From assembly GCA_019241495.1 (NCBI GenBank), contig JAFAWZ010000149.1, positions 1 through 19,659 of the forward strand: a DNA stretch of 19,659 nt. The letters are read 5' to 3'. This DNA is from Acidimicrobiales bacterium (lineage in GTDB: Bacteria > Actinomycetota > Acidimicrobiia > Acidimicrobiales > Palsa-688). Below the pieces are notes generated by a model. That model made no database searches. It was not told where the DNA came from and saw only the letters and a list, made by a program, of their open reading frames with translations. Below, piece by piece: positions 1 through 7,887 of the stretch (within the stretch, counting starts at the first letter, position 1; each line of letters starts with the position of its first letter). The position numbers and the translations under genes are program-made.

Positions 1-1
1 G

Positions 2-2470
2 CTGCTGGGTGCCCACGGCATCACCGACAGCCGCCACTATCCGGTCATCGGCCCCGCCACGAACCTCTTGGAGCGTCTCCAGGAAGGCATTCGCCTCGAC
101 CGCCCGCCAACTGATGGGGAGGCGCGCCCTTTGCTCGGTGTGTCGGACTCCTCCGTGCAGGTTCATGCCTGTCACGGGCGGGCCCGTCAGGTCGAAGTGC
201 TCCGTCACGCCATACTCCATCTCCTGGCGGACGACCCGACCCTGGAGGCGCGCGACATCGTCGTCATGTGCCCCGACATCGAGGCTTTCGCCCCGCTCAT
301 ACAGGCGGTGTTCGGCGCCGGCGGCCAAGCGGATCCGCCTTTGCGGGTGCGGCTGGCCGACCGAGCGCTGCGCCAGACGAACCCCCTCTTGGGAGTGGCG
401 ACCCGACTGCTGATCCTCTCCGGCTCCCGCCTGACCGGCCCCGAGGTGGTCGATCTGGCCTCCCGGCCTGCCGTCAGCGGACGCTTCGGGTTCGATCACG
501 CCGACCTGTCCCTTTTGGAGGAATGGGTGGCCGACATCGGGATCCGTTGGGGACTGGATGCCGAGCATCGCCGGCCCTGGGCGCTCGATGGAACGGCCGA
601 CCACACCTGGGCCGCCGGGCTCGACCGGTTGTTACTCGGCGTGACCATGTCCGACGAGGGCTGCCGGCTGTTCGAGTCCGTCCTGCCTCATGGTGGTGTG
701 GCGAGCGGTGAGGTCGACCTCGCCGGAAGGGTGGCCGAGTTCATCCACCGCCTCGGGACGGTTCTCGACCGGTTGACTGGCCCTCAACCGGTCGCCGATT
801 GGGTGGAGGCACTCGCCACCGGCACGGATTTGCTGGCTGCTGTGCCGCGCCGGGAGTCGTGGCAGCACGAGGAGTTCCGTCGCACTCTGGCCGAGGTAGC
901 GGAGCAGGCCGGCCCCGACGGCGCGGTGTTGAGCCGGGAGGAAGCTGTGTCGCTGTTCGCCGGCCGGCTTGAAGGGCGGCCCACCCGAGCCAACTTCCGC
1001 ACCGGTGACGTGACGGTGTGCACACTGGTACCGATGCGATCGGTGCCGCATCGTGTGGTTGCCCTCCTCGGGCTGGACGACGGCGCCTTTCCCCGTCACG
1101 GTGAAAGCGACGGCGATGACCTGCTCCTTGCCGAACCGCGCATCGGCGAGCGCGACGGCCGGGCCGAGGACCGGCAGCTGCTCCTGGATGCGCTCCTCGC
1201 GGCTACCGACAAGCTGATGATCACCTACAGCGGGCGCGACGAACGCACCAACCAGAAGCGAGCACCCTGTGTCCCAGTAGCCGAGCTTCTCGACGTGATA
1301 GACGCCACAGTGGCCACGGGAGATGGGTCCCCAGCGCGCCGCCAGGTCTTGGTCCAGCATCCGCTGCAGCCGTTCGACAAGCGCAACTTCACGCCCGGTG
1401 CGTTGGGGACGGATGATCCGTGGAGTTACGACGAAGCCTTCCTGCCTGGAACCGAGGTCGTGGCCGACCGGTCTCGTGAGGGCCCGTGGCTGGCCCACCC
1501 CCTTGCTCCCCTGACCGACGCGGTCATCCAATTGGAAGATCTGGTGCGTTTCGCCGAGCACCCCGTCCGGGCCTTCCTGCGTCGCCGGCTCGGGCTGTAT
1601 CTGGCCGCTCCTGGTGAAGACCTGAGCGACTCCATCCCGATCGAGCTGGGCAATCTCGAGAAGTGGTCTGTCGGAGATCGGCTCCTCTCCGCTCGTTTGG
1701 CTGGCATCGGCACAGATAGGGCAGAGGCGGCCGAGCGATCTCGCGGGATGCTTCCACCGGGTTCTCTCGCCGACCGGGCCTTCGCCGACATCCGAGAGGG
1801 GGTGGAAGAGCTGTTGGCCGCGCTGGCCGGCCTTGGCTTCGAGCCGGGGCCTGCCGACTCGCTCGACGTGCACCTCGATCTGCCCGACGGGCGCACTGTC
1901 GTGGGGACCGTCCCGGATCTGCGGGACAACACGATGGTTCGTTGCACATACTCCCGCTTGGCGCCGAAGCACCGGCTGGCCAGTTGGGTGCGCTTCTTGG
2001 CTCTGAGCGCGGCGCGGCCCCGGATCGGGTTGTCCGCCCTGACCATCGGGCGGGGCCCGCTTCGACAACCGCCCGCGGTGTCGAGGTTCGCACCCTTGGA
2101 TCCCGTGAGCGCCGCTCTTTTGCTGATGGATTTGGTCGATCTGTACGACCGGGGCATGCGGGAGCCCCTCCCGTTGCCATGTCACACCGCCGCCATATGG
2201 GCCGAGTGCCGCCGGGCCGGCGAGAACCGCGAGGAGGCCTTCGTGCAGGCCGGAAGATCCTGGAGTGGCAGCGAGGTGGTCCCCGGCGAGGACGCGGACG
2301 TCTACCACGTCGAGGTGTGGGGTCCTGGGCGGTCGCTGGCGTCTCTCCTCGCAGAGCCTCCCGGTCCGGGTGAGGAGGAGCCCGCGACAGAGAGCGACCG
2401 GCTCGGCCGTCTGGCCCGCAGGCTGTGGGACCCCGTGCTCGACCACGAAACCCGGAGCGGCGCGACGTGA
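2..2470 (+). CDS. recC: RecC, exodeoxyribonuclease V gamma subunit (5' end outside the window)
   Basis: This is the Chi-scanning, inactive-helicase subunit of the RecBCD complex, which holds the DNA ends while RecB and RecD unwind them. The reading frame is open from base 2, so the N-terminus lies upstream. About 822 residues are present, against about 1,100 for Escherichia coli RecC, so some 300 residues are missing. Visible family landmarks are VHACHGRARQVEVLR followed by RDIVVMCPDIEAFAPLI (end of the first helicase-like domain), VPMRSVPHRVVALLGLDDGAFPR, a region beginning RAEDRQLLLDALLAATDKL, HPLQPFDKRNF, and the C-terminal LLLMDLVDLYDRG segment. A TTG at 68 could be taken as a start, but the protein family clearly continues upstream of it. 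The TGA stop (2468-2470) overlaps the GTG start of recB, which implies translational coupling. The identification is strong because recB and recD follow directly. Confidence 0.95.
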   Translation: MLGAHGITDSRHYPVIGPATNLLERLQEGIRLDRPPTDGEARPLLGVSDSSVQVHACHGRARQVEVLRHAILHLLADDPTLEARDIVVMCPDIEAFAPLIQAVFGAGGQADPPLRVRLADRALRQTNPLLGVATRLLILSGSRLTGPEVVDLASRPAVSGRFGFDHADLSLLEEWVADIGIRWGLDAEHRRPWALDGTADHTWAAGLDRLLLGVTMSDEGCRLFESVLPHGGVASGEVDLAGRVAEFIHRLGTVLDRLTGPQPVADWVEALATGTDLLAAVPRRESWQHEEFRRTLAEVAEQAGPDGAVLSREEAVSLFAGRLEGRPTRANFRTGDVTVCTLVPMRSVPHRVVALLGLDDGAFPRHGESDGDDLLLAEPRIGERDGRAEDRQLLLDALLAATDKLMITYSGRDERTNQKRAPCVPVAELLDVIDATVATGDGSPARRQVLVQHPLQPFDKRNFTPGALGTDDPWSYDEAFLPGTEVVADRSREGPWLAHPLAPLTDAVIQLEDLVRFAEHPVRAFLRRRLGLYLAAPGEDLSDSIPIELGNLEKWSVGDRLLSARLAGIGTDRAEAAERSRGMLPPGSLADRAFADIREGVEELLAALAGLGFEPGPADSLDVHLDLPDGRTVVGTVPDLRDNTMVRCTYSRLAPKHRLASWVRFLALSAARPRIGLSALTIGRGPLRQPPAVSRFAPLDPVSAALLLMDLVDLYDRGMREPLPLPCHTAAIWAECRRAGENREEAFVQAGRSWSGSEVVPGEDADVYHVEVWGPGRSLASLLAEPPGPGEEEPATESDRLGRLARRLWDPVLDHETRSGAT

Positions 2471-5400
2471 GCAGCTCCCGATTCGATCCGAGCGGGCCCG
2501 TGCCAGGCCCCGGGCTCACCGTTCTAGAAGCCAGCGCCGGTACCGGGAAGACGTATCATCTCACGGGGCTCGTCGCCCGCTATGTGGCCGATGGGGTCCC
2601 GCTCTCAGCCATCCTGGCCGTCACCTTCACCCGCATGGCCACTGGCGAGCTGCGAGAGCGCATCCGTGGCCGGCTCATGAGCACCGAGGCGGCCCTCGGC
2701 CAGGCGCAGGTATCAGGTGACGACCGAGCAGCCGACGATCCGGTCGTGGGCCTCCTGGGCCGGGCCGCTAGGCCGCAGCTGGAGGTGTACCGGCATCGCC
2801 TGGCCGACGCGATCGCCGAGTTCGACACCGCCACCATCGCCACTACCCACAGCTTCTGCCAGCTGGTCCTCCACGGGTTGGGAACCGCGGGCGACATCCC
2901 GCTCGACTCCACCCTTCTCGAGGACCCCGAAGACCTCGTGGGCCAGGTAGTCGACGACTTGTACTTGCGCTGGATGCTGCGCCACCCGCCTCTGCCCTTT
3001 CGTCGGTCTGTGGCCGTCGAAGCGGCGACCGAGGCGGTCCGCAACCCGGACATCCGCATTGTCCCCGGGCACGAGGGCGACGCCTCGAGCCTGCTCGCTC
3101 GGCTGGCTGCCCGGGCCCGCGAGGAGGTAGGTCGCCGCCTGGCCGAGAGCGGGCTGCTCACGTACGACCAGCTGCTGTTCCGGTTGGCCGAGACGCTCGA
3201 TGACCCCGCGAGGGGTCCGATTGCATGCCGGCGGTTGAGGGAGCGCTACCAGGTGGTGCTGGTGGACGAGTTCCAAGACACCGATCCGATCCAATGGCGA
3301 GTGCTGCAGCGTGCCTTTGGCGGGGGAGACATAGCCCTGATCCTCATAGGCGACCCCAAGCAGGCGATCTACGCCTTCCGAGGCGCTGACGTCTACGCGT
3401 ACCTGGAGGCGGCTCGCCAAGCCGGGGCCCGCTACACCCTCGGCGAGAACTGGCGCTCCGACCAGCCATTGCTCGATGCCATAGGAGCGCTGTTCTCCCC
3501 ACTGCAGTTCGGCCACGCTGATATCCCGTTCCGGCCCGTGGAAGCGCCACCCGGTCGCCGCGACCCGGGCGCCCGGAACCTCCCCCGACCCGAGGCCCTA
3601 CGTGTCCGCGTGGTAGGCCAGAGGCAGGCGGGTGTGCTGACGACGAAGGGCAAGCAGCTCCTCCAGAAAGCCTCGCTCGTCGAGTGGATCGCCGGCGACG
3701 TGGCCGCCGACATCAGATCCCTGCTGTGCTCGGGCGCCGAGCTGCGCGACGGTCCGGGCGGCGGGTGGCGCCCGATCGAGGAATCTGACGTCGCCGTGTT
3801 GACTCGGACCAACCGCCAAGCGGCCGCGGTCCGTGATGCGCTGCGGGCCCACGGGGTGGCTTCTGTGGTGGCCGGGATGGACAGCGTCTTCGAGTCGGAA
3901 GCTGCATCGTTCTGGCTCCGCCTGCTCGAGGCATTGCAGGAACCGACCTCTCGATCACGGGTCGCGGCTGTCGCCCTCACTCCCTTCGTCGGCATGACTC
4001 CCGACGAGGCGGCGTCGGCCGAGGAGCACCGATGGGAGTGGGTGCATGAACTGCTCCACCGATGGGCGACCGTGCTGGCCGAGCGGGGCGTCGCCGCGCT
4101 GGTCCGCGCCGTGACAGTCGAGGAGAGGTTGCCGGCCAGGATCCTCTCCCGACCGGAGGGCGAGCGTCTCTTGACCGACCTCGGTCACGTCGGGCAGCTC
4201 CTTCATGCCGAGGAGGTGTCCAGCAGCCTGGCCGGCCCGGCCCTGCGGGCCTGGCTGGCTCAACGGATCCGCTCCGCGGCCAAAGACCAGTCGGAGGCGG
4301 AGGAGCGCAGCCGACGGTTGGACTCCGACGCCGAGGCCGTGCAGGTGCTCACCGTCCACCGGGCCAAGGGACTCGAGTTCGCCGTCGTGTACTGCCCTTA
4401 CATGTGGGACGCGTTGCAAGACCGGCGCTCCGGGCCGGTCGTGTTCCACGATCCGGAGCACGGCGACGTGCGGACTCTCGATGTCGGATCTCCAGGCGAC
4501 GATCCTGACGGAAAAAGGGCCTACCTCTCCCACCTCGAGCAGGCGCGCGACGAAGACCGCGGTGAGGATCTGCGGGCTCTCTATGTCGCGGTGACGCGAG
4601 CCCGCCACCAGGTCGTCGTCTCGTGGGGTAGAGCCCAACGCTGCGGCCGTTCCCCGCTCGGCCGGCTGCTTCTGTCGCGCCATGCATCCACAGGAGCAGT
4701 TGGCGCGGCCCGCATCCCAGAGCCCGCCGACAAGCTCGTCCGGGCCGCTCTCGACGACGTCGTGGCCAAGGCCCCGGCCGGCCTGGTCGCGATCGAAGCT
4801 GCGACGGGGCCCGACCCGGCCGGCGGGAGCAGCCGTACCTCGGCGGCGGATGCGCCGAATGGGCTGGCCGTAGCTCGTTTCGACCGCCTGCTCGACGAGT
4901 CGTGGCAGCGGGCCTCCTACACGAGCATCACCGCCGCGGCGCACGGCAGTGTGGTGAGCACGGACTGGGTCGCAACCGAACCAGAGAATGGTGGCGTGAC
5001 CGACGAACCGGCCCTCGCGCCAGCCGTGCCTGGTCCTGCCTCTGCTCCACCGGTCGGCTCCGGAACCCAACCGGCCATGGCCTCGCCACTCGCCTCGGTA
5101 CCTGGCGGTCGGGAGGTCGGAACCTTCTTGCACCGGGTCCTCGAGGCGACCGACTTCGCGGCCGCCAACCTGGTGGCCGAGGTCGAAGCCGCGGTCAGCC
5201 GGGTGTCGCGCCGGGGGATGCCCGAAGGCGACTTCTCCGGCCTGGTAGGTGGTCTGGCGGCCGTGATCGAGACCCCATTGGGCCCGCTCGCGGCGGGCGC
5301 CGCTCTGACCGGAATCGGCCGTTCTGACCGCCTCGACGAGCTGGCCTTCGAGCTGCCTGTCGCCGGAGGCGACCGCCCGACCGGCATGGTGTCGACCGCC

Positions 5401-5892
5401 GGCATTGCCCGGCTGCTCGAGACCCATCTCGGCGATGGTGGCCCGTTGGCGGGCTATCCCGAGCGGCTGGCCGATCCGGTGCTGGCAGCCACCTTCCGGG
5501 GTTACCTGACCGGCAGCCTGGACCTGGTGTTCCGCCGGCGCGACAGGTGGTTCGTGGCCGACTACAAGAGCAACTGGCTCGGAGGCCGGGGCGGATCCCC
5601 GACGGTCTGGGAGTACCGGCCCGAAGCCCTCGCAGCCGAGATGCTGCGCTGGCACTATCCCCTCCAGGCTCTTCTGTACCTGGTAGCTCTGCACCGTTAC
5701 CTGAGGTGGCGCCAGCGCCGCTACCAGCCCGAACGGCACCTCGGCGGCGTGCTCTACCTGTTCCTCCGGGGCATGGCCGGCCGTGGGGCTCCCGAGGTCG
5801 ATGGCCAGCCGTGCGGAGTGTTCTCGTGGCGGCCTCCGGCCCTGTTGATCGTCGAGTTGTCCGATCTTCTCGAGCGCGGCGAAGTGAGATGA
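2467..5892 (+). CDS. recB: RecB, exodeoxyribonuclease V beta subunit (helicase-nuclease)
   Basis: RecB is the 3'-5' SF1A helicase and only nuclease of RecBCD. It resects double-strand breaks and loads RecA. The product is 1,141 residues (E. coli about 1,180). Helicase motifs appear in order: Walker A EASAGTGKT with K28, the Ia-like AVTFTRMATGELRERI, TTHSFCQ, DEFQDTD starting at D267, GDPKQAIYAFRGAD, ENWRSD, TVHRAKGLEF, and ALYVAVTRAR. A Pro/Ala/Gly-rich linker (about 835-880) leads to the PD-(D/E)XK nuclease: GREVGTFLHRVLE, then GSLDLVF with D1019, then DYKSN with D1032 and K1034, then HYPLQALLY. The D-13-D-2-K spacing equals that known for E. coli D1067/D1080/K1082, so the nuclease looks intact. 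I chose the GTG at 2467 because it forms a 4-base GTGA overlap with the recC stop and has a CGGAG about 9 bases upstream. A GTG at 2425 in the same frame would add 14 residues of unlike sequence. Confidence 0.96.
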   Translation: MSSSRFDPSGPVPGPGLTVLEASAGTGKTYHLTGLVARYVADGVPLSAILAVTFTRMATGELRERIRGRLMSTEAALGQAQVSGDDRAADDPVVGLLGRAARPQLEVYRHRLADAIAEFDTATIATTHSFCQLVLHGLGTAGDIPLDSTLLEDPEDLVGQVVDDLYLRWMLRHPPLPFRRSVAVEAATEAVRNPDIRIVPGHEGDASSLLARLAARAREEVGRRLAESGLLTYDQLLFRLAETLDDPARGPIACRRLRERYQVVLVDEFQDTDPIQWRVLQRAFGGGDIALILIGDPKQAIYAFRGADVYAYLEAARQAGARYTLGENWRSDQPLLDAIGALFSPLQFGHADIPFRPVEAPPGRRDPGARNLPRPEALRVRVVGQRQAGVLTTKGKQLLQKASLVEWIAGDVAADIRSLLCSGAELRDGPGGGWRPIEESDVAVLTRTNRQAAAVRDALRAHGVASVVAGMDSVFESEAASFWLRLLEALQEPTSRSRVAAVALTPFVGMTPDEAASAEEHRWEWVHELLHRWATVLAERGVAALVRAVTVEERLPARILSRPEGERLLTDLGHVGQLLHAEEVSSSLAGPALRAWLAQRIRSAAKDQSEAEERSRRLDSDAEAVQVLTVHRAKGLEFAVVYCPYMWDALQDRRSGPVVFHDPEHGDVRTLDVGSPGDDPDGKRAYLSHLEQARDEDRGEDLRALYVAVTRARHQVVVSWGRAQRCGRSPLGRLLLSRHASTGAVGAARIPEPADKLVRAALDDVVAKAPAGLVAIEAATGPDPAGGSSRTSAADAPNGLAVARFDRLLDESWQRASYTSITAAAHGSVVSTDWVATEPENGGVTDEPALAPAVPGPASAPPVGSGTQPAMASPLASVPGGREVGTFLHRVLEATDFAAANLVAEVEAAVSRVSRRGMPEGDFSGLVGGLAAVIETPLGPLAAGAALTGIGRSDRLDELAFELPVAGGDRPTGMVSTAGIARLLETHLGDGGPLAGYPERLADPVLAATFRGYLTGSLDLVFRRRDRWFVADYKSNWLGGRGGSPTVWEYRPEALAAEMLRWHYPLQALLYLVALHRYLRWRQRRYQPERHLGGVLYLFLRGMAGRGAPEVDGQPCGVFSWRPPALLIVELSDLLERGEVR

Positions 5893-7832
5893 CCACCGAT
5901 CCGCTCGACCCAGATCTGGTCTACGGCGGGGCAGGTCTGCTGGGCCAGTTCAACCAGGCGGGCATCGTCGATCCCGCCGACGTCCACACGGCGGTCCGGC
6001 TCGGGCGGATCGGCGGCGAGGCCGACCAGTCTGTCCTCTTGGCCGTGGCCCTGGCCGTCCGGGCTCCCCGGGTCGGCAACGTGTCGGTCGACTTGGCCAC
6101 CATCGAGTCGGTGGTCGTGGCCGGGCCCGACGGTGAGGCCGATCTCACCAGGCTTTCGTGGCCTGCGCCCCACACCTGGATCCAAAGGGTTGCGGCCAGC
6201 CCGGTCGTCGCGTTCCCGGCGGGTGGCGAGCGACCCCTCCAGTTGTCCGGATCCCACCTTTATCTCGACCGGTACTGGCGCGACGAGGTCGCTGTAGCCG
6301 CCGATCTGCTGTCACGGCGCGGATGGTGCCCAACGCCTCTCGGTGACGAGGAGCTGCACCGTGAGGTCGACCTCCTCGTGCGCCGAAGCGGAGCCCCCGA
6401 CCAGATCCGAGCCATCGTGAGGGCAGCCCAACTGGGATTCGCCGTCATCTCCGGCGGACCCGGAACGGGCAAGACCACGGCGGTGGCCCGGATACTGGCC
6501 CTCTTGCACCAACATTCCGAGTCCCGGCCACCGCTGGTGGCCTTGACCGCCCCTACCGGCCGGGCGGCGGCCCGGCTGGAGGAAGCGGTGCGCGCCGAAG
6601 CGGCCCGGATGGAGGTGTCCGGCTCCACCCGGCAGTGGCTCGAGCGTCTCTCCGGGTCCACGGTCCACCGGCTTCTCGGGGCCCGCCCCGGCGGCGGCAC
6701 GTTTCGGCACAACCGTCTCCACCGGCTACCTCACGATGTTGTCGTGGTCGACGAGGCGTCGATGATCTCGCTCGCTCTGATGGCCAGGTTGGTCGAAGCG
6801 GTCCGCCCCGATGCTCGCCTTTTGATGGTGGGTGACCCGGAGCAGTTGGTGTCGGTCGAAGCCGGGGCGGTGCTGGCTGACATAGTCGAGCCGCCTCAGA
6901 AGCTGTCGCAAAACTATTTCCAGGTGGGAGAAGGCGGCGGCTCGTCCCATCCCCAGGATGCGAGCGGAGGAGAGAGTTGGTCAAAGACGAGTCGCCGCCG
7001 TCTCCCTCCCGCGAGTTTTGCGACAGCTTCTCCGGTCGCCTCGGCGCCCACCGCCGATGGGTTGTCGTCCAACATCATCCGGCTCGCGACCAACCACCGG
7101 TTCTCCGGCGCGGTAGCAGAGCTCGCAGAAGCCGTCCGGGCCGGTGACGCCGATCGAGTGTTGGCTGTCCTCACCGGCCGCGACCCTGCCGTGCGCTGGA
7201 TCGCCGAAGAAGACCCGGCTGGTTCGGCGCTGAGACCGGCAATTGCGGGATGGGCGGCCGACATCGTGACCGCCGCCCGGGCCGGGGATGCCCCGACCGC
7301 CCTACGAGCGTTGCGGCGCAACCGAGTGCTTTGCGCCCATCGGGACGGGCCGGCCGGGGCGGCCGTTTGGAACGGTGTCGTCGAAGGTTGGATAGCCGAG
7401 CTGTGGCCGACCATCGAGTCGGAGGGCCGGTGGTACGCCGGCCGGCCTGTGCTGGTCACTGCCAATGACTACACGCTGCAGCTCTTCAACGGCGACAGCG
7501 GCGTGACGGTCGCGGACGGAACGGGGCCGGTCGCGGTGGCGTTCCCGTCGCCTGCCGGGCCCGTGCGGCTGGTCGGAGCGTCTCGGCTGGCCGGTGCCGA
7601 GACGGTTTTTGCCATGACGGTCCACAAGAGCCAGGGCTCGGAATTCGACGAGGTGGCCTTGGTCTTGCCCAGCTCGGACTCCCGCCTCCTGTCTCGTGAG
7701 CTCTTCTATACCGCCATCACGAGGGCTCGCAGCCGGATCGTCGTGGTCAGTGACGAAGAGGCTGTGCGGGCGGCGGTATGCCGCCCCATCGCCCGGGCGT
7801 CCGGCCTGGGCGCCCGGCTCTGGGCCGAGTGA
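5889..7832 (+). CDS. recD: RecD, exodeoxyribonuclease V alpha subunit, with an in-frame palindromic insert
   Basis: RecD is the 5'-3' SF1B helicase of RecBCD. The ATG start overlaps the recB stop (ATGA, 5889-5892). The product is 647 residues, against about 608 in E. coli. Motifs in order are Walker A SGGPGTGKTTAVARI (K195), VVVDEASM with D288/E289, GDPEQLVSVEAGAVL from residue 315, ATNHRF (NHRF at 402-405), LFNGDSGV, TVHKSQGSEFDE from about 578, and the C-terminal RELFYTAITRARSRIVVV. All key helicase residues are present. Between GDPEQL and NHRF the protein carries an unconserved stretch, about residues 337-395. Its first 45 residues are encoded by a 134-bp DNA palindrome (see the element at 6898-7031). 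This accounts for most of the extra length. The insert keeps the frame and falls between motifs, so the protein is probably still functional. A long upstream extension of the same frame inside recB (from 5547) is not credible. Confidence 0.95.
   Translation: MTTDPLDPDLVYGGAGLLGQFNQAGIVDPADVHTAVRLGRIGGEADQSVLLAVALAVRAPRVGNVSVDLATIESVVVAGPDGEADLTRLSWPAPHTWIQRVAASPVVAFPAGGERPLQLSGSHLYLDRYWRDEVAVAADLLSRRGWCPTPLGDEELHREVDLLVRRSGAPDQIRAIVRAAQLGFAVISGGPGTGKTTAVARILALLHQHSESRPPLVALTAPTGRAAARLEEAVRAEAARMEVSGSTRQWLERLSGSTVHRLLGARPGGGTFRHNRLHRLPHDVVVVDEASMISLALMARLVEAVRPDARLLMVGDPEQLVSVEAGAVLADIVEPPQKLSQNYFQVGEGGGSSHPQDASGGESWSKTSRRRLPPASFATASPVASAPTADGLSSNIIRLATNHRFSGAVAELAEAVRAGDADRVLAVLTGRDPAVRWIAEEDPAGSALRPAIAGWAADIVTAARAGDAPTALRALRRNRVLCAHRDGPAGAAVWNGVVEGWIAELWPTIESEGRWYAGRPVLVTANDYTLQLFNGDSGVTVADGTGPVAVAFPSPAGPVRLVGASRLAGAETVFAMTVHKSQGSEFDEVALVLPSSDSRLLSRELFYTAITRARSRIVVVSDEEAVRAAVCRPIARASGLGARLWAE
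6898..7031. mobile_element. Palindromic element inserted in frame in recD (Rickettsia-palindromic-element-like)
   Basis: The outer arms are perfect 18-bp inverted repeats: agaagctgtcgcaaaact at 6898-6915 and its exact complement at 7014-7031. Inside them is an asymmetric interior loop (6916-6925 against 7007-7013, 10 against 7 bases). A second stem of 21 positions follows with 19 matches (6926-6946 against 6986-7006). The 39-base apical loop (6947-6985) contains a small hairpin. Both strands are open throughout: each gives 44 codons starting KLSQN and ending SFATAS. The element lies in a variable region of RecD between two conserved helicase motifs and keeps the reading frame. It has no transposase, and I see no clear target-site duplication. 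Such in-frame palindromic insertions are known in Rickettsia and Wolbachia. Assigning this one to a repeat family is inference, since only one copy is in the window. The alternative is a cis-acting mRNA structure that evolved locally. Confidence 0.6.
6948..6960. repeat. Small hairpin at the tip of the recD palindrome
   Basis: CATCC (6948-6952) and GGATG (6956-6960) are complementary with a 3-base loop. The hairpin lies inside the apical loop of the larger palindrome, so the folded RNA or DNA would be a long stem carrying a short side hairpin. Five base pairs alone could arise by chance. Confidence 0.4.
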
Positions 7833-7833
7833 C

Positions 7834-7849
7834 GCCGGGCCTGCCTGGC
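7834..7849. terminator. Weak candidate terminator hairpin between convergent recD and the transglutaminase gene
   Basis: GCCGGG (7834-7839), loop CCTG, CCTGGC (7844-7849) gives a 6-bp stem with one G-T wobble. It starts two bases after the recD stop. No T-run follows on either strand. It sits in the 55-base gap between convergent genes, where transcription should end, but the structure is modest and GC-rich sequence gives such stems often. Confidence 0.25.
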
Positions 7850-7887
7850 CGCCATCCTCGCCATCCCTGCCGCCGCCGGCTGTCCTC

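Noticed and set aside
632..2446. Long open frame of 604 codons on the minus strand opposite recC
   Set aside because: It is antisense to a clear RecC coding sequence, has no recognisable motif, and GC-rich third positions routinely leave such antisense frames open.
3955..5739. Long minus-strand open frame of 594 codons opposite recB
   Set aside because: It is a shadow of the RecB helicase-nuclease frame, with low-complexity Arg/Gly/Pro-rich sequence and no family signature.
6898..7031. Intein or frameshift as explanation of the recD insert
   Set aside because: At 44-45 codons it is far too short for an intein and lacks splice-junction residues. The frame is continuous through it and the conserved motifs on both sides share it.
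6898..7031. Rho-independent terminator as explanation of the recD palindrome
   Set aside because: It lies mid-gene, the loop is 39 bases, no T-run follows, and essential helicase motifs lie downstream.
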